Below, in pieces: positions 1-7,068 of a DNA stretch of 52,950 nt (the stretch's first letter is position 1; each line of letters begins with the position of its first letter). Source of the DNA: UBA7374 sp965660635 (GTDB lineage Bacteria; Verrucomicrobiota; Verrucomicrobiia; Opitutales; Coraliomargaritaceae); NCBI GenBank assembly GCA_965660635.1, contig CBFIAS010000008.1:1-52950 (forward strand), given 5' to 3'. The notes under the pieces were generated by a model. It saw only the letters and a program-made list of their open reading frames with translations, was not told where the DNA came from and did not search any database. Position numbers and translations under genes: made by a program.

Positions 1-29
1 ACAGATCCCGGAAACCGACGATGAACTGT

Positions 30-1580
30 TTATTGCGCCGCCAACCGGAGGAGTTCCTCGGTTGCGGGCACGTCCTTGATGATCTGGCTGGGCCGGGGGC
101 CGACGCCAATGTAGCGGAGGTTGGGGAGGGGAGCCGGGTTGCGGTCGCCGTGGTTGGCTACGTCGATGAGGGCCTTGAGGACGTTGGCAACGTAGGCGGC
201 TGCTTCGGGGGGGAGGTCGGCGAAGCGACGGATCCCGGAAATATCCTGACTCCAGCCGGGAACTTCCTGGTAAATGGGTCGGAGGGTGCGGCGGTAGGCG
301 TCGTCCCGGGGCACGTGGTGGAGGATGCGGCCATCGGGGTCGGTATAGGCGGTGCAGATGCGGAGACCGCCCTGCCAGTCGCTGCTTTGGGTGAGGGCAT
401 CGAGCTTGTTCAGGACAAGGTCCTGGAAGCCGCCGTAGCGGAGGGCGTCGCCTTTCTCCACGGCGTCGCACCAGCCGACCATGCGCTGGCGCCCGGTGGT
501 GGCGCCAAACTCGATCTGCTGGAGCCGGAGGCCGAGGGGGTGGTCGTCCTCGAAGCGGGTGATGAAGGCGTGGGTGCCGACCTTGGTGTCGTAGGCTTTG
601 CAGCAACCGATGTTGTGGACGGGCTGGGCGGGGATCCCCGCAGACTGGAAAAACTCCGGGGTGAAGGTGTGGGAGGCGGTCACGTTGGGCGGGAAGCCGT
701 GGCGCTTGTCCAGCCAGTAGGCCTGCCCGAATTCGCCGATGATGTAGCGCCCCTTGTCGAGTTCACGGAGGATCAGTTCGCGCACGTCGGTGATTTTTCC
801 GGCCAGTGCGTGACCGGCTGCCCAGTAGGCGTCGATCAGGGCGTCCGCGTTGATCGAGAAGGGGTCGGCTCCGGCGAAGCGGGCGAAGTCGAACTCGGCG
901 GCTTCGCAGCGGCCGGTGTCGATCAGTTCCTGGTTGGCCCGGGTCTCTGCCTGGGTCAGGGTGTCGAAGAACGTCGGCCAACGACCGGGTGCGACGCGGC
1001 AGACGTGCTGGATGGTGCGTTCAGCACGGTCGATGCGCTCCCGGATCTTGTGGGCGTAGGCGTCCTTTTCCCCGAGGAAGTCGGCGTAGTGGATTTGGAA
1101 CTGGCCGACTTCGTCGAGGTAGGCGGGGGTGATGCCGCGGCCGGTGGAGCCGCGGGGCTCGCTTTGCAGGACGTGGACGCGGTAGTCCTCCCAGGCCAGG
1201 TCGAGAAGCCGGTGGACCGGGTCGGAGACGAGGCAGCGCTGGTCGATGGCGAGTCGGCCCAGGGCGTCGTGGCCGTGGTGCCCGGCATAGGCGCACTCCC
1301 AGAGGAACTTGCGGGGATCGGCCACGACGCCGCAGCCGATGGGCAGGTGGGGGACGTGGGGATCGGCTACGCCGCCGGGCAGCAGGTTGAGCTTGAGGCC
1401 GGCCACGGTGTGCCCGGAGTTGGCCCCGCCGTTTACTTTCATGACAGCGGCCACGGCGTCTTCGCGGCCGGTGGCTTCGCGCAGCTCGTGCACGACTTCG
1501 AGGATGACGCGGCCCTTGCCTTCGTCGCCGGTGGAGATGCCGGTGTCGGCAATCAGTTGTGAGGAAAATGGAGTGAGCAT
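30..1580 (-). CDS. purA: Divergent adenylosuccinate synthetase (PurA-like)
   Basis: 516 aa. Adenylosuccinate synthetase joins IMP and aspartate with GTP hydrolysis, the committed step to AMP. The family's landmarks are visible in order: GDEGKGR near residue 18 (P-loop with catalytic Asp), NGGANSGHTV near 50 (catalytic His), GSTGRGITPAY, a changed EGAQG-type loop that reads GEFGQ...LDKRHGFPPNVT, and EFGATTGRQRMVGW. It is about 80 residues longer than typical bacterial PurA (about 430 aa), with extra sequence in the middle and at the N-terminus, and several motifs are altered (GGHNAGHT has become GGANSGHT). The upstream PIN toxin gene ends only 2 nt before this ATG (TAA-AC-ATG), and no Shine-Dalgarno site is seen, so translation may be coupled to the toxin-antitoxin operon. 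Family assignment is firm; whether it is the cell's main PurA or a paralogue with another substrate cannot be decided here. Confidence 0.85.
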   Translation of the reverse strand: MLTPFSSQLIADTGISTGDEGKGRVILEVVHELREATGREDAVAAVMKVNGGANSGHTVAGLKLNLLPGGVADPHVPHLPIGCGVVADPRKFLWECAYAGHHGHDALGRLAIDQRCLVSDPVHRLLDLAWEDYRVHVLQSEPRGSTGRGITPAYLDEVGQFQIHYADFLGEKDAYAHKIRERIDRAERTIQHVCRVAPGRWPTFFDTLTQAETRANQELIDTGRCEAAEFDFARFAGADPFSINADALIDAYWAAGHALAGKITDVRELILRELDKGRYIIGEFGQAYWLDKRHGFPPNVTASHTFTPEFFQSAGIPAQPVHNIGCCKAYDTKVGTHAFITRFEDDHPLGLRLQQIEFGATTGRQRMVGWCDAVEKGDALRYGGFQDLVLNKLDALTQSSDWQGGLRICTAYTDPDGRILHHVPRDDAYRRTLRPIYQEVPGWSQDISGIRRFADLPPEAAAYVANVLKALIDVANHGDRNPAPLPNLRYIGVGPRPSQIIKDVPATEELLRLAAQ

Positions 1581-1582
1581 GT

Positions 1583-1960
1583 TTAAGAAATGAGAGTGAC
1601 TCCGTACTGGATGAATTTGGAATCCGCGCTAACAACCGGGCGGTTCAACTGGAGCGATGTGGCAATAATGATGCGGTCGCAAGGGTCTGAATGGATCGGG
1701 GGAAGTCCGGCAGCGCGAAGCGCGGTGGAGTGGTCGATCTGGCAAACGGAGAGTCCGTGCAGTTCAAGTACGGACTCGAACCATACGACGGGGGAGGACG
1801 GTAGTGCGAGCTTTCCTTTGGCATGCTTGACTCCGATCTCGAAGGCACTGATCGCACTGACCGCGACATCGGGGCTAGAGGCGATTTGCTCGCGCGCGGT
1901 TTCGCTCAAGCGCGGGTCTGCTGTGACCAGCCAGATAAGTGCGCAGGTATCCAGAATCAT
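1583..1960 (-). CDS. PIN-domain toxin (VapC-like)
   Basis: 125 aa from the chosen start. PIN-domain ribonucleases of type II toxin-antitoxin systems cleave RNA using a cluster of acidic residues. Visible here: the N-terminal MILDTCALIWL strand with the first Asp, SAISAFEIGVKHAKGKL with the conserved Glu, HSDPCDRIIIATSL with the third acidic site, and a final SADSKF Asp. An upstream in-frame ATG at 1978 would add six residues, but the ATG at 1960 gives a classic ATGA overlap with the antitoxin stop and starts the protein at the first beta strand. The gene lies 2 nt upstream of the purA-like gene on the same strand, so toxin, antitoxin and PurA-like enzyme probably share one mRNA. Confidence 0.9.
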   Translation of the reverse strand: MILDTCALIWLVTADPRLSETAREQIASSPDVAVSAISAFEIGVKHAKGKLALPSSPVVWFESVLELHGLSVCQIDHSTALRAAGLPPIHSDPCDRIIIATSLQLNRPVVSADSKFIQYGVTLIS

Positions 1961-2190
1961 CGGGCGCTCTCCGGCCATTCTTCCTCACTCAGTGGCTCGG
2001 TGGGATCATAGCGGATCTCAATGTCGCTCAATTGGGGATGCGTTTTCAACCGGTCCACCGGCTTGTGTGCCGACAGGTCGGCCACCGGCTTGCCGTTGCG
2101 GCAAATCACCACCCGCTCACCCGTTTCCTCGATTTCCTTGATCAGGGTCGAGAGGTGCGTCTTGGTCTCGTGGATGTTTATCCGCTTCAT
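1957..2190 (-). CDS. Phd/YefM-type antitoxin of the PIN pair
   Basis: 77 aa. It begins MKRINIHETKTHLSTLIKEIEETGERVVICRNGKPVADL, in which the ETKTHL...LI helix followed by the R.GKPVA strand is the Phd/YefM DNA-binding fold. The C-terminal part (residues about 45-77, acidic and Pro-rich) would be the toxin-binding tail. It neutralises the PIN toxin encoded immediately downstream (ATGA overlap) and normally represses its own promoter. A TTGACA -35 box and repeated CTAAGT words lie just upstream and fit autoregulation. Confidence 0.9.
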   Translation of the reverse strand: MKRINIHETKTHLSTLIKEIEETGERVVICRNGKPVADLSAHKPVDRLKTHPQLSDIEIRYDPTEPLSEEEWPESAR

Positions 2191-2227
2191 GACTAACCAG
2201 ACTTAGTCCACTTAGCCCGACTGTCAA
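2191..2227 (-). promoter_or_regulatory. Probable promoter/operator of the PIN-Phd operon
   Basis: On the minus strand a perfect TTGACA (2227-2222) is followed after 17 nt by a weak -10, AAGTCT (2204-2199), and the antitoxin ATG starts 8 nt later. CTAAGTGGA and CTAAGTCTG sit side by side across the spacer and -10, with a related TTAGTC next to the start codon. Such repeats are plausible binding sites for the Phd antitoxin. The -35 and repeats are seen directly; the regulatory role is inferred. Confidence 0.5.
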
Positions 2228-2520
2228 GGGCTGGTTTTTTCCAGTGAATCGGATGGTTTGTTGGCAACGTATGCGAACGGGGATCGAAGGGCCAAATAAT
2301 CCAGATTCCAATCAAGAGTTCGTTTAGCGCAAGCGACAGCTTCTGGTCTTAGACTTGGAGGGGATGAGGTGAACTTCCAATTTTAACGTTGGATAAGGAT
2401 TTCAAACACTAGAGCAAAGTTTTACCGGTCAGGCTCTTCTACCTCGCCTCATGAGGGCTTGCCGGTGCCGAATCCTTGGCTCCCGGGGGTGGTCGTTGGT
2501 GATGCGGCTGGCAGCGGCCC
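2228..2520. other. Gene-free spacer
   Basis: Together with the preceding promoter this makes 330 nt between the antitoxin start and the next gene end. I see no coding frame with family character, no clear hairpin followed by a T-run, and no repeat shared with the rest of the window. Confidence 0.5.
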
Positions 2521-3015
2521 CTACCGTTTTTTTGCCGCCCGGTGGCGGGCGACGCGTCGGCGGTTCATTTCGCGCTTGTGTTCGGCGGATTTTCGCGGGC
2601 GTCCGGGGCGGAGCCGGATGGGTGGCAGGTGCAGATCGACAAACAGGTTTCTCCGGGTGAAGCCGGCCGGGGCTTTGAACACGTGCCATGCCTTCAAGCG
2701 TTGCGAATGCGCGTCGTGGATGTAGGGCACATTCAAGAAGCGATCCGCCTCCCAGATCCAGTCCGGGTAAGGGAGACCAAAGCGGAAGGCGAGTTCCTCC
2801 GCGTAGGCAGCGAGCCAAGCGTCGGCAATGGCACCGGTTTCAAAGGCCTGCCAGAGGAGAGGCGGCCGTTTCCGGAGAGAGGCCGACAACTCCTTTCGGG
2901 AACTGCAAAGAAGTAACTCATGCTCGAAATCGGCGAGTTCCCTGCCGAAAGCTTCTTCGGTATGACAGCGCTCCGCCAATTCAGACAGGCTTTCAGGTCT
3001 CTTTTGAATTTTCAT
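2521..3015 (-). CDS. Unknown protein, partner of an upstream NTase
   Basis: 164 aa from ATG 3015 (an in-frame ATG at 3069 would put 18 more residues deep inside the upstream gene). The protein is largely helical, with a Glu-rich N-terminal half (SLSELAERCHTEEAFGRELA), a Trp/Tyr-rich middle (LPYPDWIWEADRFLNVPY) and a very basic C-terminal tail rich in Arg and Lys (residues about 135-164), which suggests nucleic-acid binding. I do not recognise a named domain. It starts inside the 3' end of the nucleotidyltransferase gene (23-nt overlap), so the two are surely co-translated. By analogy with other NTase two-gene modules it may be the partner in a toxin-antitoxin-like system, but this is inference from context only. 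Confidence 0.7.
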   Translation of the reverse strand: MKIQKRPESLSELAERCHTEEAFGRELADFEHELLLCSSRKELSASLRKRPPLLWQAFETGAIADAWLAAYAEELAFRFGLPYPDWIWEADRFLNVPYIHDAHSQRLKAWHVFKAPAGFTRRNLFVDLHLPPIRLRPGRPRKSAEHKREMNRRRVARHRAAKKR

Positions 3016-3553
3016 CAAATACCTCCTCCAGGGCTTCCGCTGCGCGGGGCGGAATGATCTCGTCATCAAAGAACCGGTCCAGGATAGCCTGCGCTTGCTC
3101 TATGGAGGCCAGCCTCGTCTTACGCGCAAGAAAGCGCAGGTCAGTAAGATCGCCTTCGTAGCCGAAACGGGCGCGCACGGATGCTCGGATCTTCATTGCG
3201 ATGAGATACTCGGCCGTCGGGAATGCTATCTTGATGTTTGCCAGCTCCTTGAGTTCGGAAAGCGTGCTGACGTAGGTTTCACCTACAGGGGAGAGGAACT
3301 GCCGCACGCCGGAATCCAGCCAGTCTTGCGGCAAGTCCTCTTCTGCCGCGACCCGGCGTATCAGTGCTTCTGCGGCCTCGGCTGGGCGTATAATGGCATC
3401 GATATCCTTGGTCAGTTGACGATCCTTGTAGTGGTAAGCGAGCAAGAGGCAACTGCCGCCATAAAAGGCCACTTCCAAGGTGACGCCCTCCGCCTTTGCC
3501 AGACTGGAGAGTCGGCGAAGCAGATAGAGGATGTTCTCTCGGGTAAAGGTCAT
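2993..3553 (-). CDS. DUF6036-like nucleotidyltransferase
   Basis: 186 aa. A minimal nucleotidyltransferase fold is shown by AFYGGSCLLLAYHYKDR (the G-G-S turn) followed by LTKDIDAI, the Asp-x-Asp metal-binding pair, and then an NIKIAFPTAEYLIAMKI segment typical of proteins that resemble AbiEii and DUF6036 NTases. The latter are often annotated next to small unknown genes in defence or toxin-antitoxin settings. The C-terminal part (FGYEGDLTDLRFLARK) also matches that group. It overlaps the downstream unknown gene by 23 nt. The nucleotide and target cannot be read from the sequence. Confidence 0.75.
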   Translation of the reverse strand: MTFTRENILYLLRRLSSLAKAEGVTLEVAFYGGSCLLLAYHYKDRQLTKDIDAIIRPAEAAEALIRRVAAEEDLPQDWLDSGVRQFLSPVGETYVSTLSELKELANIKIAFPTAEYLIAMKIRASVRARFGYEGDLTDLRFLARKTRLASIEQAQAILDRFFDDEIIPPRAAEALEEVFDENSKET

Positions 3554-3680
3554 GTGTAATGTTTAAATTGATTTTCAATAAATCATTACATAGCTTGGGT
3601 ATAAGATCAAGGGGTTTTCGTGTTGCAAAACCAGTTCCCGGGGTGGTCGCTTGCGATGAAGCAATTTCCTGCGGGTTCGA

Positions 3681-5264
3681 TTACTTGCTGGTTTCGCTGG
3701 AGGTCTCGCTGGTCTTGACGGTGATGACGTCGTGTGGGGCGGATTCCTTTTGTCCGGCGGGGCTGACGCGGATGTATCGGGCTTTTTCGCGGAGGTCGGC
3801 GAGGGTGGGTGCGCCGAGGTATCCCATGCCGGACTGGATGCCTCCGACGAGTTCGCGGAGGACTCCGGAGAGGGAACCGGCGGATTCCTTGAGGGCTTCA
3901 ATGCCTTCGGCGGCGGCTTTGGAGGAGACGTCTTTGCGGGTGTGCCCGTAGCGTGCGGCGGAGCCGTCTTTCATGGCGGCGTTGCTGCCCATGCCGCGGT
4001 ACTGTTTGTAGAGTTTGCCGTTGATTTCGATAATCTGCCCGGGGGCTTCATTGCAACCGGCGAGCAGGCTGCCGCATAGGACGGCATCGGCTAGAGTAAG
4101 TGCCTTGACCATGTCTCCGGACTTGGCGATGCCGCCATCGGCCAGGATTGTGACGTTTTTTTCGCGGGCGGCGCGGGCGGCGACGTAGAGGGCGGTCATC
4201 TGGGGGATGCCGACTCCGGCGACGATGCGGGTGGTGCAGATGGAGCCGGGGCCCTGGCCGACTTTAATGGTGTCGGCACCGGCGTCGGCGAGGAAGGTGA
4301 CGCCTTCGGCGCTGGTGACGTTGCCGGCGATGAGGGTGAGGCCGGGGAACTGGGAGCGCAGGAGGCGGAGGGCGTCGCCCACGCCCTTGGAGAAGCCGTG
4401 GGCGGTGGAGACGGCGACGGCGTCGATGCCCTCGTCGACGAGCCGGCCGACGTGCTGGACGATGCGGTCTTCGTCGAGGGCGCCTTCGTGGGTGCGGTGA
4501 GTGGCGATGGCGGCGCCGCAGCGCAGGCGGAAGTTCTCGTCGCGGGCGGGCTTGAGGGATTGCTGGGCCTCGGCCTCGATGCGCTCGATGTCACTCAGGG
4601 TGAAGAGGCCGCGGAGGCGGTCTTCGCCATCGACGACGAGCAGCTTGTGGATGCCCATGTGTTGGGTGAAGAAGCGGTCGGCGGTCTTTATCGGGTCGTT
4701 GGTGATTTCCTTTTCGTCGAGGGTGTAGACCTGGTTGCGGGGGGTCATGGCCTCGGAGACGAGGCGGTCGGCGTAGCGTGGCTTGACCACGCGTCCGGGC
4801 AGAAGGCCGAGGAGCTTGTTTTGCGCATCGACCACGGGGAAGGTGCTGAAGCCGAAGCCGCGTTCGCGGATGAAGTCGATGACCTGGGCGATGGATTGTT
4901 CCGGCCCGACTTTGATGGGCTCCTGGATGAAGCCGTGGATGTGGTTCTTCACGCGGGCGACTTCCTTGACCTGTTTCTCGTCGCTCATGTTGTAGTGGAT
5001 GAGGCCGAGGCCGCCGTTGAGGGCCATTTGGATGGCCATGCGGGCCTCGGTCACCGTGTCCATGTCGGACGAAAGGATGGGGATCTGCAATTCGAGTGAT
5101 TGCGAGAGTCGGGTGACGAGGCTGGTCTGGCCGGGGAGGGTCTCGGAATAGAGGGTGGCCAGGGAGATGTCGTCGTAGGTCAGTCCGGTGGGGAGGTTGG
5201 CCGGAAAGAACTCTGTTGCCGGGAGGTAGAACTCCGCAGGGCTGGTGGCTGCGTGTGCTTTCAT
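3681..5264 (-). CDS. guaB: Inosine-5'-monophosphate dehydrogenase
   Basis: 527 aa. It oxidises IMP to XMP with NAD+, the first committed step to GMP; guaA for the next step lies 27 kb away in this window. The (beta/alpha)8 barrel is interrupted by a CBS pair at about residues 110-230 (SEAMTPRNQVYTLDE, MGIHKLLVVDGEDRLRGLFT). The active-site loop GPGSICTTRIVAGVG carries the catalytic Cys at about 343; LADGGIAKSGD and the flap YRGMGSNAAM follow. The C-terminus has a Ser/Thr-rich extension of about 20 residues. A GGAG ribosome site lies 7 nt before the ATG. It is transcribed divergently from menC with only 55 nt between the start codons. Confidence 0.97.
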   Translation of the reverse strand: MKAHAATSPAEFYLPATEFFPANLPTGLTYDDISLATLYSETLPGQTSLVTRLSQSLELQIPILSSDMDTVTEARMAIQMALNGGLGLIHYNMSDEKQVKEVARVKNHIHGFIQEPIKVGPEQSIAQVIDFIRERGFGFSTFPVVDAQNKLLGLLPGRVVKPRYADRLVSEAMTPRNQVYTLDEKEITNDPIKTADRFFTQHMGIHKLLVVDGEDRLRGLFTLSDIERIEAEAQQSLKPARDENFRLRCGAAIATHRTHEGALDEDRIVQHVGRLVDEGIDAVAVSTAHGFSKGVGDALRLLRSQFPGLTLIAGNVTSAEGVTFLADAGADTIKVGQGPGSICTTRIVAGVGIPQMTALYVAARAAREKNVTILADGGIAKSGDMVKALTLADAVLCGSLLAGCNEAPGQIIEINGKLYKQYRGMGSNAAMKDGSAARYGHTRKDVSSKAAAEGIEALKESAGSLSGVLRELVGGIQSGMGYLGAPTLADLREKARYIRVSPAGQKESAPHDVITVKTSETSSETSK

Positions 5265-5319
5265 CTTTCGACTCCATCAAAAGATTGTCTTTTCTCAAGG
5301 AGAAAGAACAGTTTTGTGC

Positions 5320-6300
5320 ATGTCCACTCGGCAGATCTTTTTCCGGCCCTACCAGCGCGCTTTCCGGGAGGCCTTGCGAACCAGCCGGGGGGAATGGCGC
5401 GTGCGGGAGGGATTCCTTGTGCGGGTGGAGCAGGCGGGCCGGGTCAGCTACGGCGAGGTTGCGCCGATACCGGAGTTTGGCAGTGAGACGGTGGAGGCGG
5501 CCCGTGCTTTCCTGGAGTCGCTGGAGGCGGATCCGTTGCGGGCGGTGCCGGAGGATTTGCCCTGTTGTGCTTTTGCCTTGAGTTGTGCGCTCTCCGGGAG
5601 GACGCCGGCGAAGCGGGAGTACGCGGTGGCGGGGCTGCTTCCGGCGGGGCAGGGCGCTTTGGCGGTTGCGGTGGAGAAAGCCGCGCGCGGCTATGGGACT
5701 TTAAAGTGGAAGGTCGGTGTAGAGGCGCCGGAGATCGAACAGTCTATTTTGGAAACGGTTTTGACTTCATTGCCGGAGGGGGTGCGGCTACGGCTGGATG
5801 CCAACGGTGCCTGGACGGAAGCGGTGCTGGTGTGCTGGCTGGATTTCCTGCAAGCTTTTCGGGAGCGGATTGAGTTTATTGAACAACCTTTGCCGGTGGG
5901 TATGGAGTCGAGGATGGCTGCCTGTTCTGTTGGGTCGGGTATCGCATTGGCGTTGGATGAGTCTTTGAACGGGCCGGAGTCTACTAAATGGTTGAACGGA
6001 TGGTCCGGGCCGCTGGTGATCAAGCCGCTTCTCATGGGGGATTGCGAAAGCCTGCTGGCTCGGCTGCAGCCGGTGGCTCCGCGTGTGGTGCTTTCTTCTG
6101 TCTTCGAGACGGGCGTGGGATTGCACAACGCATTGTGCCTGGCGGATGCTTTGCCGGGGATGAATCACGCGATCGGGTTTGATACCCTGAACTTTACCGA
6201 CAATTTATCTTCCCGTACGGTCTCTGCGATCCTGTCAGGCAAGGACCGACGTCAGATCGACCTCGAAGCGCTATGGAACCAACTGCCGCAATCGACTTGA
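5320..6300 (+). CDS. menC: o-Succinylbenzoate synthase
   Basis: 326 aa. This enolase-superfamily enzyme dehydrates SHCHC to o-succinylbenzoate in menaquinone synthesis. Visible landmarks: LKWKVG (the acid/base Lys of the K-x-K motif, about residue 127), RLRLDANGAW (metal-binding Asp), EFIEQPLP (metal-binding Glu), LDES (third metal ligand) and LVIKPLLMG (second catalytic Lys). AAGGAG at 5297-5302 is 17 nt before the ATG at 5320 and 11 nt before an in-frame TTG at 5314, so a TTG start two codons earlier is possible. menE follows 770 nt downstream on the same strand, with a toxin-antitoxin relic between them on the opposite strand. Confidence 0.9.
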   Translation: MSTRQIFFRPYQRAFREALRTSRGEWRVREGFLVRVEQAGRVSYGEVAPIPEFGSETVEAARAFLESLEADPLRAVPEDLPCCAFALSCALSGRTPAKREYAVAGLLPAGQGALAVAVEKAARGYGTLKWKVGVEAPEIEQSILETVLTSLPEGVRLRLDANGAWTEAVLVCWLDFLQAFRERIEFIEQPLPVGMESRMAACSVGSGIALALDESLNGPESTKWLNGWSGPLVIKPLLMGDCESLLARLQPVAPRVVLSSVFETGVGLHNALCLADALPGMNHAIGFDTLNFTDNLSSRTVSAILSGKDRRQIDLEALWNQLPQST

Positions 6301-6556
6301 ACCCAAACGGTATGTCGAATCGTATATTACCTAATTGAAAAAGGGACTGACTGGTGCGGTGGACGAGGCTCCGTTGCTCCGCTTTTGTGTCTGAGGAAAT
6401 AACGTCATGCTCGTGCGGATCATGGGTAGGGTTTCACACGGAACCGCGGGGGCACGGAGCTTGGGATACGAGCATTTATTATGGCTACCGATGAGGTGTT
6501 CGGTAAACGCTTTTGCAGAATTCGGTTTGAACGGCTTGAGGTGCGACTGAACCCTT

Positions 6557-6787
6557 TCAGCGCTGCTTCGTCCGGCTTCTTTCTTTGCGCAGTGTTTCGA
6601 GTATCTCTGCGGTGGTGACTTTGGATTGAATTCCCGTAACATCCAGGGGCGAATCGTTCACAGATTCTGGTCGGATGGAAAAGAGTCTGCCGTCTCGCCT
6701 TCGTAGCATAACTTTACCCTCTTTTTGTGCAGATTCCAAAACTGCGGAAAACTTCTGCCGTGCATCGCTGTAGGTATAGATTTTCAT
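6557..6787 (-). CDS. Phd/YefM-like antitoxin of a decayed pair
   Basis: 76 aa. MKIYTYSDARQKFSAVLESA followed by VMLRRRDGRLFSIRPE is the Phd/YefM antitoxin N-terminal fold. The start overlaps the end of an upstream PIN-toxin remnant by ATGA (antitoxin ATG 6787-6785, toxin TGA 6786-6784). Toxin-first order is less usual but occurs for this antitoxin type. Since the toxin is broken, this is probably an orphan antitoxin, perhaps kept against a related toxin elsewhere. Lower G+C than the core genes. Confidence 0.8.
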   Translation of the reverse strand: MKIYTYSDARQKFSAVLESAQKEGKVMLRRRDGRLFSIRPESVNDSPLDVTGIQSKVTTAEILETLRKERSRTKQR

Positions 6788-7064
6788 ATTATATCCTTTG
6801 TTTTAATTCCTTCCTTTTCGGCTACTTGCAGCATCTTACGATCTAAAGTCAGCAATTTGAGTCGATGTGTTTTGGCTGCTGCCAAGTAGTAGGCATCATG
6901 GGCATAGATCGCATGCCGGTTGGCTATTTGCAATGCTTCGACAAGATTCACATCAATTCCCTTTTAGGGTATTTTCGCAACCGCAGCAGCGAGTATAGCA
7001 AATCGTGCTTGATTGTTGCGGTACGCATTGACGACAAACGGTTCGGCCGGAATCTTAGTGTATG
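6784..7064 (-). pseudogene. Remnant of a PIN-domain toxin
   Basis: Reading the minus strand from 6963 to 6784 gives 59 codons ending in TGA that spell the C-terminal half of a PIN toxin: a helix (VNLVEALQIANRH), then IYAHDAYYLAAAKTHRL and LLTLDRKMLQVA, the family's last two conserved acidic sites. The frame is blocked by TAA at 6966-6964. Upstream of that stop the same frame continues for about 33 codons (RSYTKIPAEPFVV...AAAVAKIP) and could be decayed PIN sequence, but the N-terminal strand with the first catalytic Asp is missing because menE starts at 7069. This is a truncated, stop-interrupted toxin beside an intact antitoxin. Confidence 0.75.
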
Positions 7065-7068
7065 AACG

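Noticed and set aside
21..1562. Long plus-strand open frame (513 codons) opposite the PurA-like gene
   Set aside because: Its translation is low-complexity (Gly/Val/Ala/Asp-rich), as expected for the antisense of a GC-rich gene, while the minus strand carries PurA motifs.
6331..6642. 103-codon minus-strand frame overlapping the end of the Phd-type antitoxin
   Set aside because: No family character and in a different frame from the antitoxin; the surrounding 6301-6556 spacer contains only a CACGGAACC...GCACGGAG repeat word.
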